From Cryptomeria japonica (Eukaryota; Streptophyta; Pinopsida; Cupressales; Cupressaceae), in the NCBI RefSeq assembly GCF_030272615.1, contig NC_081412.1, forward strand, positions 344,281,870 through 344,345,869: a DNA stretch of 64,000 bases, given 5' to 3'. Of this stretch, positions 35,236 to 47,739 are shown one piece after another. The translations under genes and the position numbers were made by a program. How positions within the stretch are numbered: the first letter of the stretch is position 1; every line of letters begins with the position of its first letter. The notes below the pieces were generated by a model, which worked only from the letters and a program-made list of their open reading frames with translations, was not told the DNA's origin and did no database searches.

Positions 35236-36363
35236 TCAGTTGCTAGTGAAATTTTCTGTCGGTGGAGGAATATTCTGTTCTACCAGTGGAGTTACCAGTA
35301 TAGATCCATCTCCAGTTGGTTCTTTAGATTTTCTAACCCATCTCTTGGTGTGATCTTGTTGTATTTCATCTACCTTTTGCTTTCCTTTCTCATTATCATT
35401 ATTAATCGGTTGAGTCTTGCTTCTGCAATACTTAGCAATATGGCATGTTTTGTTGCATGCATAACATGTAACATTGTTCTTTTGAATTGCTTTTATGTAT
35501 CCGATATCATTTCTTGACCTACAATGATTAGTAAAATTTCCAAACTTTCCACATGCATGACATTTAACATTCATTCCGCAATATTTTGATCCATGATCAT
35601 AATTCTTGCAATTTGTACATTGACCGGGAATAGAATTGTAGTTTTGATTTGCCTTATTTCTACATTGTTTAGCCATATGCCCAAACTTATTTCAAACAAA
35701 ACATCTACCATTGAATTTATAAGCATTAGATTGCCTTACCAATTTCCTCTGATTCAATGAGTTTTGCATACCATTTGTCTAATCTTCATTTGCAGTACTA
35801 GATCATTCACCTTGTACAAATCCAACTCCTCTCGAATCATCAATCTTCCTTTGTCTTTTCACCAAGTCATCCAACTATGCAGCACTCATCCTAAACTTTT
35901 CTTTATACTCACTTGTAGTAGTCAAACCATCTCTCAGAGTGGTTACTTATCTTTCAAGTTCTTGTTCATTGTTTCACGAGTGTGCCAAATTAGTTCTCAA
36001 CAAATTATTCTCATGTGTCAATCTACCACATTCATAAAATTTGTTCTTCAGAGATATAACAAGATTATCTTCCTTCTTCTTTCTATCCTCAATATCTTTA
36101 TATAACCTCATAGTCAGATCTTGCATTTCATTCTTCATGAGCCTATTTGCTTGACTTAGTTTCTGACATTATTCCTTAAGAGCATTCTTCTCCTCATCAT
36201 CTAGTTTTTGCAAAAGTTATTTTCTCTTGGCTTGAGCTGATGATAACCTTTCTTGCAAGATAAGAATGAATTCATTTGCAGAATTCAATTCTTCTTGCAA
36301 TTTCAAGTTCTTCATCCTTTCAGCATCATAATCCTGAAGAGCCATCTCAAGTTGCTTCTCCAT
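35236..36363 (-). pseudogene. gag: Copia-type gag of element D: coiled coil and CCHC zinc knuckles
   Basis: ATG at 36363 (MEKQLEMALQDYDAERMKNL) begins about 70 bp after the PBS. A long Lys/Glu/Leu coiled coil is followed by four CX2CX4HX4C-type knuckles: CFV-stop-NKFGHMAKQC (one Cys codon is now a stop), CTNCKNYDHGSKYC, CHACGKFGNFTNHC and CYACNKTCHIAKYC (an extra Cys in the third block). A Lys-rich tail ends at 35236. Several stops interrupt the coiled coil. The usual N-terminal copia gag (UBN2-like) part is not seen, so this gag is shortened. It would package element RNA. Confidence 0.85.
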
Positions 36364-36429
36364 AGCTATGTTCAAAAAGTTTGGTTTCAGGATCTTCCTC
36401 AAGCTGTTAAACTTCTTCCAAGGTACCAA

Positions 36430-36441
36430 GCTCTGATACCA
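36430..36441 (-). other. Primer-binding site of element D (initiator tRNA-Met)
   Basis: TGGTATCAGAGC on the - strand, two bases after the 5' LTR end. This is the standard plant PBS complementary to the 3' end of tRNA-iMet. Confidence 0.95.
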
Positions 36442-36443
36442 AT

Positions 36444-37330
36444 TGTTGGGATCCAAGAACACTGAGAGGGGGGGGTGTGAATCAATGTTCTATCGGAATG
36501 AACAGTTTTTAACTTTCTAGACCATGCATATGTAAACTGGTAAACAAATAAACATATAACAAGAAGCAAATAAACCATCACCATAAATGAACACCATAAC
36601 ACACATAATTTATACATGGAAAACCTCAATGAGGAAAAACCATAGTGGGATATGTGACCCACAATATCAGTTCACTGGCCATATGAAAAGATATTACATA
36701 TAATAGGGGTTTGCACTTGCAGGAAGGCACATTGCACAGAGCATACTGCTCATCATTAAAGATTCTCACTGACTACAAGCTTTCTACCAAAGTAAATTAC
36801 TGAAAAATGAACTCAAGAATGCATCTGCTATGCCAAATAGAGTTCCCATTCTGATTCTTCTTTGTACTGGTTCATAAACTCTGAACTGCTATCGGTATCT
36901 CTTCTCCTCCAAGAATTCTTTCCAAGCTATCTATAGATCATTGCATGATATAATACTCGCATACAAAATGATCTTCATACATATATTTCTCATCATACAG
37001 TTCTTCTATATCCACACATTTCATATATCTCACTTCATTCCAAAAATAACCTAGCAGATTGACCTATATACCTATTACAAATGATATTCCTTATGTCGGC
37101 TCACAATACATTTACAAAAATGTTGGCCTTGACAATAATAATTACAAAATGATTTAAGTAAATCCTCCTTGATGTCGGCTTCCAAAGAAGTATTGATGCT
37201 GGTGTATCCCTGAATGCTCCAAAGTTGGTATCTGTCGGTATATGCCTCCTAGTGTCGGTTTATGACTCCCATCATATCTTGTTGCCATCAATAACAACAA
37301 AATGAATCTAATGAGTGTCAATTGCCAACA
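36444..37330 (-). repeat. 5' LTR of element D
   Basis: 887 bp, collinear with 30096-30990 but with many substitutions and small indels. It carries the same family blocks; the hairpin here reads TTTGCACTTGCAGG near 36710. Confidence 0.92.
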
Positions 37331-37335
37331 GTTGT

Positions 37336-38065
37336 GAGATCTTCCCTTGTTGTGTGTAAGAACAATTTGAGCTCTAAACAAATAGAAGTCTACCTAGGAA
37401 AGGAAGAGGGAAACACCAATCTTTGATGGGGCTCATTACTTCAAGAGAACAATTCTTCGCATAAAATTCCTTTGTTCTTATGAACTGGGAACCCAAGATT
37501 GGTGATTCTCCCTTATTTTCTTCTCAATGGAATTGAGGTTGTGCCTAGGCATGATATGTATGCAATTTTTGGTGTTGTGCTTTTTCTATCTTGGTGACTT
37601 CCAATTGTCCTCGAAAATACAATATCTCCCTTGTTGTTGGGAAATCAAGATCCTTAGACCATGGTGACATGAACAATCCTCCTTTGGCTATTGTGGGTGC
37701 TTTGAATAGCCATACATTATGTAGTCTGGTGAATAAAACTTGTGATAAAAGAAAATTTCAGGCCCCACTAGACGTGCTAGTAAAAATTGTTTATCATTTA
37801 TAAGACTTTTCCCTTAAGAAAAGGGTAGTCGGGAAGTTTCAAAGGTGTGGGACTAGGTGCAACCTATGGAACAACCTCCAATATTTTCAAAGCCAACTCT
37901 TCAATTTTGGAGGGAAAAGGGGAGAAAACAATCATAATTCAAACCAAAGGGTGTGAGCAAGATTGAAAAGAAAACATCAATGAATGCAGAGCTTTTAAAA
38001 TACTTTAAACATTCTATGAAATGGTATGCTTGGGATTCAATTCATTTTGTAGATTGAGTATTTTT
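37336..38065. other. No recognisable gene; right-hand continuation of D's insertion target
   Basis: Resumes the sequence interrupted at 30095. Short open frames only (for example 37591-37803, +), without motif. Confidence 0.4.
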
Positions 38066-39190
38066 CACCACTAATCCATCATTTAGGAAGAGAATAGGGT
38101 ACTTGAAGTGACAAAGGTATAAGGTACAATATTTAGTTCCTATCTATGGGGTATGCATAAAGGTAGAATAAAATTAGCAACTCAAAAAATTATTCTCACT
38201 TTAGTTCCTATGAAAATGGTATAACCCATAACCTATATTTATGAATTATGAAAGAGTAAATGTAATAAATGCTTCAAACTTCATAAAAATGGAACCAAAG
38301 AAATCCAGAACAAAAAGTGGTCATGCATTCACCATAGGCACAATGTATTCATAATAAAACAAAAGCAACAGAGGCATAGTTTGTCATATATTCAATAACA
38401 CAAAGGCTCAAAATACAAATCACGATATGCATAGAAAATCAAAGTTAAAGAACTATTTTCAAAAATGACTTAAAGTGTCTAAGAACTCTTTATTCCTAGA
38501 AGCTGGGACTCCTTCTGAGGTCTAAAGATAGATCTCATAATAGCATCTAATGCTTTCAAATTTAATATCCCTATTTACAATTTTTTTCTCTTTTTTAATC
38601 ATTCCCAAAATATACCATTTCCTGTCTACAAAAACCTACAATGGTGAGGCCAAAGTGGTGTTGCTAATCACTTTCATGCTAGAAATTTTTTAACTATTTA
38701 TCCTTTGTTGATCTCTGGCATGGAAAACATCTGTGATTTTGGTCATAATTGGGGGGATAATTTCTTTCCAGTATCCTTGTGATTTTTGTTATCAAAATGT
38801 GCCTAAAAGTTTTTGATTCATGCACGCGTGTTCTTCTCCCAATTTGTTTTCACCATCCAACCCGCATGGTGGTTGTATCCTAACAATCAAATATCATTTT
38901 TTATTGTGGTGAAGATATTATCGACACACATGTCTCACAGCTGAAACCTAGGGTGATACTTTTGAGTCTTTGGAAAAGTCTCTCCACAATGAGGACACAT
39001 GGAGAGCTTGTGGAGCTTCTTCAAAAGAACTTTGCAAAGAGATTTTAATCTTTCATAGTGGTGACATGTGAAAAACAACAACACTTCTAATACTAGTCTT
39101 AGGGTACAGGCATGTCCCACCATATGTCACGAGCGACGAATGGAAACTACCACAAACTTCTAATTTTAAAAGTCGAGGGACGAACTACTA
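38066..39190. repeat. 1-kb repeat, copy 2 (probable LTR)
   Basis: Collinear with 25791-26800 (see that entry). Its right end runs straight into gypsy RT codons at about 39198, so the joint is either an insertion edge or a deletion. Confidence 0.6.
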
Positions 39191-39197
39191 TAGAAAA

Positions 39198-41690
39198 GCC
39201 TACATGTTTCATAAGACTGATCAATTATCCTAAATGGATCTCTAATCTTGTATTTTTTAGCAAACTAGATGGCAACATCAGAATATGCACAAAATTCAGA
39301 GATATAAACAAGCCTTATCCCAAGGATGACTTTTTGTTGCCTAACATTGATTTGATTTCCAATCTCATAGCTAGACATGCAATGTTATCATTAATGGATG
39401 GATTCTCCAAATACAACCAAATTAAAATTGCACCTAAAGATCAACACAACTACTTTTACATGTCCTTGGGGAACCTTTTATTAGAATTTTCTGGCCTTTG
39501 GACTAAAAAACATAGGTGATACATATTAGAGAGCCATGACCATGATCTTTCATGATATCATGCATGTTACAATGGGAGACTATGTAGATGAACTCTTGGG
39601 GAAACCAGTCACATGAGAAGATCATTTGAATGTCCTAATAACAACCTTTGATCATTTGGAAAAATACAAGATCAGATTGAATCCCAAAAAATGTGTCTTC
39701 GAAGTGACCTCCGAGAAACTTCTAAGATATATAGTGTCATTATGAGACATCAAGGTCAATCTAGCTAAAGTCGAGGCAATTTTAGAAATACTCCCTCCAA
39801 AGAACATCGTGTTAGATAGTTCAAATAACTGGAAGATAATTGAGAGGGGGGGTGAATAAGTTGTCACATATTATAGGAACCATTAGCAATTTAAACTTTA
39901 ATACCGGAACCCAAAACATTAATACCGGAATAGTAGTTAAAGCAATTAAGAATAAACAATAATCACAGAATAAAATCCATCCACATAACACCAAGATTTG
40001 TACGTGGAAAACCTGGTATAGGGAAAAACCATGGTGGGAAGCCTACCCACAGTTAGATAATACTTCTGCAGTATGTGAATTACAATTGAGGGGCCTGCAC
40101 TTGCAGGAAGACCAACAACCTAGAGTGTACTGCTCATCACAAAAGGAGCCTCACTGACTACATATAAATCCAAACTACAATCCTGAGAAGTGTTGAACTA
40201 AAAAAGATAGCATCACCTATGCCTGAGTACAGTTGTGGTTAAGCTCAATACTAGAGGACTGAATCCTCTTACATAAACCTAATTCGATCTCCAATGATCA
40301 ACCAACTCCTCTACCTAAATGATGTTACATTATTCGTACATTACATTCCTTGACCATGACCTCTTACATTCACCATGATGATCTACAATGAGAGCTTACA
40401 TCTATATATACAACCAATTACATAATTACAAACCATGTCCACCTTAGACCAAACAAATAATATCAACACATAAGACATCCTAGAAATACATCAATAGGTC
40501 CTATCCGCATGTTACATTAAAGCCACTCCATAGCCTAGATCAACTGGGACCAAGTATAGGTCCACACGCTTCAACAATGATCTTCAACGGCCAAGTCTCA
40601 AACATGATCACCAAAAGCATCCTGAAACTCCATCAGAAGCTACACCAACACCACTTATGCAATTCATCAAAGATCTCCATCAAAAGCTTTATCGGTGAAA
40701 CCTTCGCCGGAACCAAAAACCAATCTTCTAAGCAAGCATAATAGCATCCGATCTCTAGACCAAAACCAACTGACCAAATATGAGTATAAGTATCATGACC
40801 AAGATAATTCCATCACCAGACTATACTGGAGCCTACTGGATCATGTCAGATCCAAGTTAACCAAAAACCACTTAACCTATCAGGGCTAGAAGGGTGCCGA
40901 TAAATCATCCAAACAGCTAGTGTTTGCATCAATGACAAAACATCAATGCAACACATAATCAATTCCACCAAATGGCCAACACATCAGTCAACTAAGGTCA
41001 CTACATGGAAAGCTCCAGTCAATCTGAAGATTCATAGCTCAACTTATAGATAAATGTCAACTATTTCAACATCTGCTTCATAAGAATATCAAGTATAAAT
41101 GGGATGATGAATACCAACAAGCTTTTCAATTTCTCAAGGACCATCTCATGAATCAACTAGTACTCTTGCCACCAATTCAAGGAAAACCTTTGTTACTCTA
41201 CATATCAGCAACAACAACAACACTGGGGGCACTTTTGGTACAATAGGATCATGATGGAAAAGAATGGGTGGGCTATCTACTACATTAGTTGCACTTTGGT
41301 AGGGTATGAGCTTAATTACACTCCTATTGAGTGTGTGTGTCTTGTAGTAGTTTTTTCTTTGCAAGAATTGTAACATTATATGATAACTCATAAAACTAAG
41401 ATCCAAGCAAGAATTGATCCACTTAAATACCTACTCAATAAAGAGACTCTTACATGTAGATTGGATAGATGGGTGATGATCTTAAGTGAATTTTTCATAG
41501 AGCACATTGACAAAAAAGCCATCAAAGGATAATTCAATACAAATAAACTTATGAATGCACCAATGATTGATGATTCTCCTCTCATATCAAAATTTCTAGA
41601 TGAATCCATCCTCACAGTGAAATTCAAGATTATGATAAATTTATTTTGATGGATCCTTCATGCCATAACGCAGGTGTAAAACTAAGTTCA
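39198..41690 (+). pseudogene. pol: Gypsy pol fragment: RT and RNase H, split by a solo LTR
   Basis: Starts in the RT palm/fingers: FIRLINYPKWISN, FRDINKPYPKDDFLLPNID, SLMDGFSKYNQIKIAP. After a frameshift: MTMIFHDIMH and the catalytic box as YVDELL (second Asp replaced by Glu), then HLEKYKIRLNPKKCVF. The solo LTR 39810-40981 interrupts the frame. It resumes at 40987 with QLRSLHGKLQ, FIAQLIDKCQLF, FQFLKDHL, LLYISATTTTLGALL (RNase H start), DPLKYLL, LDRWVMILSEF and IDKKAIKG. It ends about 41690 without integrase. The order is that of Tat/Athila-type gypsy pol. Clearly dead: several stops, a frameshift and a changed active site. Confidence 0.88.
39810..40981 (-). repeat. Solo LTR of the D-like family inside gypsy RT
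   Basis: TGTTAG to CCAACA on the + strand, flanked by CATCG (39805-39809) and CATCA (40982-40986), a 5-bp duplication with one change. It has GAGGGGGGGTGAATAAG, GGAAAAACCATGGTGGGAAG and the hairpin CCTGCACTTGCAGG (40094-40107). Removing it rejoins the RT reading. Confidence 0.9.
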
Positions 41691-44600
41691 ATAGTGGTTT
41701 TCTAGTAATTGTTCTTCTTGTGTCGTAATGGGTGTTTGACATACAATGATCACTTTAGGGAAATACAATGATTGCAGGTGATGTATAGAATGGACTCATT
41801 GGAAAGGCCTTAGAAACTATCAATGCAAATCACAAGCGTTAAAATGAGAGCTTTGAAACAGGTAATGGACAACCATCAAAGAATCTAAAGGAAGCCATAA
41901 TAGCTCAATTTAAAAAAAAGCATGGCATAAAATTCTTTGCAAGTGGCCTCTCTTTCCTGGACAATCATGGAGCAGTGTATGAAGAGCAGTGTATGAAGCA
42001 TAAGAGAAATAAATAATAACCACAACAAAATCATTGTTTACAACATGCTTCAAATAAATGTTATCTCAGAGAATGCATTGATTATATGATATGCACTCAA
42101 CAAGTGCATTGAAAATGCTTTAGAAAATTTAAGCAATAGTAATTCATAGATGTAAAGCTATGTTCCATAACCCTTTCTAGCAACTACCCTACTTCTGCGT
42201 AAGAACGTAGACAACAATCAAAGCATAGAAATATTAAGATTATAGGTTGAAAGTGTTCTGGTAGAGTTGTAGGCAAAACATGGAAACATAGACTAAGCAT
42301 GTGAAGTGTTATAGATCAACATAGATTAATTAAAATAGCTTTAGTAGCACCATCGGTAAGTGAAAAGCCTAGTTTGACAACCACACTTTGCAATCTATGT
42401 TTCAACGTGTGAAAATGCGAACTTTATTAGCATAGAGGATCCACTAAAAATGTTTGACCGAATCCATCAAGGAAATGTTGCCTCAAACATGGTTGCAATT
42501 AAAACAATATGTGATCATTCTACTTTATAGAACAGTGCACGTAAAACAGTGCATGAACATCAAAATGTAATGTTTCTAAAAGCATACTAAAATTAGCTGA
42601 ATGTATAATATCAAACATTGAATATCATTTTGCATGTACTTATGAAGAAACTAACTCTATCAAATGCATAAGATTAGCCTACAAGAATATCACCAGGCGT
42701 GCCAAAATGTCACCATTAAAATGGTTAGTAGATTAGTATTCAAAACAAATCAACCATTTGAAATGAGATATTAAGAAAGATTGAAATAAAGAGCATAATG
42801 AGAAACAAACAATATAAATAAAATATACTCAAGAAGCTCTGATTGCTAGTAACTCTTTCTTGTCTCCTCACCTCCATGAACCTCAAGTGTATTGAAGTTG
42901 ACAAATAGAGAGTGGGAGAGATAGATGGCGTGAAGTGTGGATTGCTCACACTTGCATAATAAACATGGATAACTTTAAGAAATCCCCCTTGGGTAAAGGT
43001 GTAAAACCTCCACGAATCTTTCAATATTTTGGGGAAAAATATTATTTTTTTGGTGATTTTGTTTTAATAGGGGAAAAATATCAAATTTCATTGGCGAATT
43101 TTTCTCAATTGCATAAGAATTATATGAAAATTAAGGTGAATTTTTCTCAGTTGCGTAAGAATTGTACGAAAAATTAAGGCAAATATTTCACTATTTTGGG
43201 GGAAAACAATAATTACATTGGCGATTTTGTTCATATTGCATGAAAAATATGGAAAAATTAAGGCGAATCATTCATTATAAGGCATATCTTCCATTATTAA
43301 TTGGGGAAAAAAACTAATATAGAAAACACATCACATATTAGTTGTAAGTGTTATGCATATCCATATGAAATCTTTTAGAAAGCCGCTTTTTGGCACATAT
43401 GAAATCTTGATCGATGATTATTTTCTATCCTTTTGCATAAGAAACTCAAAGCACTACATGTGTTAGAGGAAGAAAAATATGGAGGATAGAACATATTTAA
43501 TATTCAATGAGAAGCTACTAGTATTAATCTATGTTGAGGTCTATGAGTCATGTACAGGTGTCAAGACTATTGGAATGAAAGATTTCTTGTGAAATGAGAG
43601 AAAATTATATCTCACACAGATTAATACAGTATGTGGAATAATCCAAAGTATAGACCTAACAGTCAATTGTCACCACTTCACAAAATGAGAAATAGGGTCA
43701 TTATTCATATGCTGCATTTCAAAATGTAGAAGATAGAAGTTATATCATTCACATGTTATATTTTAGAATGTAGAAGATAGACATTTTATAGAGATAAGTT
43801 TTTAAGAAGTGTTGTTGCCTTTCTTGTAGAGGTTTTAAAATGAAGTGCATAGAAGGTGCAACTCAATTCTATCATAAGGAGATATGGCTGAAGGTTTGCA
43901 GATGCCATGAAGTAAAGCAAATTGATGACTTACCATGTAGCCAGAGGGTTATTAAAATAGCCAAAGATAACCAGAGGGTTATTAAAAGTCTCAAGTGCAA
44001 CTGTAGGCTTCAGCTACAGTTGTAAATAATTCCGATCTCTCTAGAAACTGCCATGTCCCCCTTATAATGGGTAGAATGTAGAGAGAAAGTTGGGTGAAGA
44101 CACAGGAGATGTGGTTTTGGAGTCAAGAATCCTTGCTTGATCAAAAATCTCAAAGTTCTCCCCTACCAGGAAATACAATGAGAATCTTGTATCCTAGTAT
44201 TCTCTACATCAATAACCACAAATGTGCAATAGTGGCATGTCTCATAAGGTAGATCACATTCATGGAAGATTTATGTGTCTCTAAAACAAAGCTTTCATGA
44301 ATATTGGTCTGGAGGTTTTATGGTATTGCATTGTTGCAATACATGTTACACATTCTTGTAAAAGGTCGATATCTTGTTGCATTCCTTAGGATTATAAAAG
44401 GAATATCAAGGCCATAAAGAAGGATTATGTTATTTTCTCATCTTCGGGGAGAGTAGAACTAGAAATGGGGCTTTGTCTTGTCTAGTGTGTATGATGGTTT
44501 CATGGTGAAAGAATGTACACTTTCTTTTAGTAGTTTTTCAATTAGTTCATGAATAGACTACGATATTTAATATTGTTGCTAACATTGTCTTCATTTGTAC

Positions 44601-46559
44601 TTTTAGATATTACATGAATGGTGAATCATAATATTAAAGATATTTTGATTTGTCTTGGAAATTTCATTGTCATTGTTTGACTATGTAGTGTGAATGTAGA
44701 TTTCCTTCAAGGAAGGAATTGCATTCTATTTGCAAGTTACTATAAGTCTAGAGTAATGTAATGGATCTATAAGAATAATTTGTGCAACTACACATGAAGT
44801 TGTGTTGATGTTAGGCATTAATGCTCAAGTGACTCACTATTATGAAATTATCTACTTCTTTGGTTTGCATTCTTGATGTCATATTCGACTTTGAGATCTA
44901 TTTTAGAAATACATCAAAATCAAAGTACAATTTCCTTTGTTTAAGAAATACATCAAAATCAAAGTCCAATTAAATGTAGAATAATTACAGTGCATCTTTC
45001 ACAGTTTTTTTGGAAAATAACCCATATAGAAAGTGTACTGTTTATACATTGGAATTAGAAACATACTTTTTAGCATGTATCAAATCTTCATCTTAGATTC
45101 TAAGCAATATTTTTGCATAGAAAACACTCCTCATGTCCGAGGACTTTATACTTGTCATTTTGATGAAGAGTTGCATGGGTGCATATGTTAGCTTGTTCTT
45201 GAAGAAAATATTCAATTGGTGGTTAAATGATTATAGCAGACTGATGAGTTTTGATCCTTTCATTAGGTGGCATGAAGAGTTGCATGCCAGAATGAAGAGT
45301 TGCATGCCAGCATGAAGAGTTTTGATTCTTTGGAAAGGCAAAAAGGTGAAAAGGAATATTTAGAACTTCTAAATTTAGAGCTCCGAGGTTTTTCATAAAT
45401 CAGTTGTAGTTGAGTTGATCAAGGAGCATTATAAATATTTCCATCTACACTTCTTCAAGAATAGTATCAGAAATGAAATGCCCATATGTAGATGTTTCCT
45501 GTGTGTTCATAAGATATAGTTTTAATGACACTGGGTGGAGAATATTTTAGGAAGGTTGTGTTTATAGCAATACAATAGATTGCTTTGTAGCTAAAGGGAC
45601 TTTCAAATCAGAGGAGGTAGCTAAAGGGATTTTCAAAGGCCATTTGCAACTGCAGATGGCCTTTCCTTGTCTGCCTACATTCGGCCCCTCATCTCCTGAA
45701 TCTTAAGAGTAAGAGGGAGCGGGGAGGAGAACAATGAGGACATGGAAGAGTAGGCTCTAGCAAAGAGCCTATTTAGTTAAAATTGATAACTAAAGTCAAA
45801 TCCCTATTCTGATTACAATACCCATCTCTGGAGCTCATCCACTAGTTTTTGTGGAGCTCATCTAGTAGTTTTTATAGCTAGAATCTTGCATCCGTGAAAC
45901 TCATCCTCTAGTTTTTATAGTTAGAATCTTGCATCCATAAAGTTATCAGTAATGTGATGGTGGCGCGACTCAAGTAGTTGAATTTCAACAGTATATGTTT
46001 CTTCACCGTGGTCCATGATAGTTTCATGATAGTTTTAGTCATATGATATGATAAGTTATCCTGTTCTATTTTAGGTTTCATTTTGGGAATATATCATTTC
46101 CATGTGTATAAAAAAAACATATATCAAATGAGAACATGGTAGTTGTATACAGTCTAAGGCTTGTTGAAATTCCTTACTCTTATAAAAAGAATTCCAAGAC
46201 TATAATTAAGAGATTTTTTTGGAGCGAATCTTGATCTCTTTGGAAAAGGGTATAGTAGTAGTGTCTAAGTTAGAATGTGGAGTCTTCCATAGTGAAGAAT
46301 TTATATACTCCTTTAGCAATATTAATTAGTTTATGATCTATCATGACAATTACTACAGATATAGTCTCTACTTCTAGAATGTACTTCTTGATCTCACATG
46401 AATAATAATATCAATGGTTTTGTTATTTGTCGTTGCAAATCTCTTGTGAAAGTGCATTTTTGTTTGCGGGTTTATGTACGTGTATCAAAAATTAGAAAAA
46501 AAAAAAAGATATATATACTATTAATATATATTGTGCAAGGCAACTTATGGTAAGTGTGC
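41691..46559. other. 4.9 kb without recognisable gene
   Basis: AT-rich. Short tandem repeats only: a 42-bp unit (GAATTTTTCTCA...) twice at 43096-43180, and a 20-bp unit (ATGAAGAGTTGCATGCCAG) at 45271-45320 with a related copy near 45162. Open frames of 60-95 codons look random. A GCGTGCCAAAATG motif at 42698-42709 looks like a reverse-strand gypsy PBS edge but has no partner LTR that I can see. Confidence 0.45.
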
Positions 46560-47600
46560 ATTTATTGAGACATTTATGTTGAAGCTGATCGAGTGCCTTT
46601 AAATTGGGCATTGGGGTATACTATTTTTTTTATATTACATGTTCGAGTTGGAAACACTGAGGTGGGAGTGATGGACGTGCCAATTATTCTTAGGGCAACA
46701 AAACCACAGGAAATGTTTATAGGTGAAGTCATAGATAAACAATTAGGGGGGGTCTTGGTGAATGACCGTACATAATGCATGCGGTCAAGACAATGCTAGG
46801 GTTGGAGTTTCTGATGGTGTATCACAGGCATAGGGTCAGTTCAGATATTATGGCCTTTTTTCTTGCCATACTATTATATGTTAGGGTTTCCAAGGAGTGG
46901 GTGAAAAAACTCACCCAGATGGTGTTCGAGCATGCGTATTTGTGTGACATTGATGCGGTCATCGACAATGTGGATGAGAACCTTCTCATTCCTCTCCCAC
47001 ATAACTATTCCATTGGAAGGGTTTTTAAATTTTTGATTGTGCAAAAACAAGATGCGCAGTTGTTGTAGGCATGAAGGAGTACTATACTATGCAGTATAAA
47101 TTTCCTCATGTATGTAGCCAAAATCAAGGAACCCAAGGAGGACGATTGGCATTGGGACTACCTAACCACTAAAGGGTTGGCATATGAAGATGAAATTGGT
47201 GAGGAGGATGCGGTTGAGATTGTAGGGGTGTTGGAGTTAGGGAGTGGAGAGGAATGAATTGAGGATGACAGACACGGTGTGGAGGAAATTGCAGCAGGGA
47301 AAGCTCATGCTAACTGCAGATAGGATTGCCTGCTCATCTTACAATCCAAGAAAGACAGGGAGGAATGTGAAGTTGCAGAGGTGGCAAGGTGGACTCAGAA
47401 TGTCTCCCAGCCCTGAAGTATGGTCTAGATGCTCCGTTTTGTTTTGTTGCTAGAATTTTGTATTGCGGGTTATGGGTTGTTATGAGCAAAAATTGGAAAT
47501 GCTACTGCGAATGTATTTTCAGCTACAAGCCAAATACTATTGTATCTTTTTTTTAATCTTAATATAATGGGTGTTGGCCCTACCCAGCTATTCACTTATT
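46560..47600 (+). pseudogene. Probable 3' end of a truncated LINE with C-terminal ORF
   Basis: Broken frames (46593-46775, 46775-47068, then an acidic stretch to about 47257) encode a helical protein with an acidic C-terminus, followed by a Lys/Arg-containing frame (47244-47453). The sequence after this (TTTTTTTTAATCTTAATATAATGGGTG, with a TTGGCCCTACCCAGC stretch, then TTAAACAAAAA) resembles plant L1 3' UTRs. The protein is not recognised; it may correspond to the extra ORF3 type seen in the 9-17 kb LINE. No RT motif is present. Confidence 0.4.
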
Positions 47601-47739
47601 AAACAAAAATTGTTTGAATGATTTATTTTGGTGAATCTTTCATTATTTCAGGAGAATATATTATAATGGGTGCTAGCCTTGCACAACTTTTTACAGTTAT
47701 AGTTTATCAGATTGTCACTTTCTGGACCTACCAGTAGGT

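Larger units (their letters stand above)
30096..37330 (-). mobile_element. Element D: complete LTR element with gag and accessory ORF, no pol
   Basis: Bounded by GTTGT at 30091-30095 and 37331-37335. LTRs at 36444-37330 (5') and 30096-30990 (3') both have TGTTGG...CCAACA ends on the + strand. The PBS complements initiator tRNA-Met, and there is a PPT. The interior encodes a coiled-coil plus zinc-knuckle gag, then a long unrecognised ORF. No protease, integrase, RT or RNase H motif was found over the 5.4 kb. It must therefore depend on enzymes of another element, like the TR-GAG class of non-autonomous elements. The two LTRs differ at many positions, so the insertion is old. Confidence 0.9.

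Noticed and set aside
42690-42715. Reverse-strand PBS-like motif (GCGTGCCAAAATG) suggesting another gypsy LTR to the right
   Set aside because: No matching LTR end, PPT or second LTR could be found nearby; the motif is short.
43840-44025. 61-codon frame with many Cys/Lys residues
   Set aside because: Short, contains a local repeat (QRVIK), no homology pattern; likely chance.
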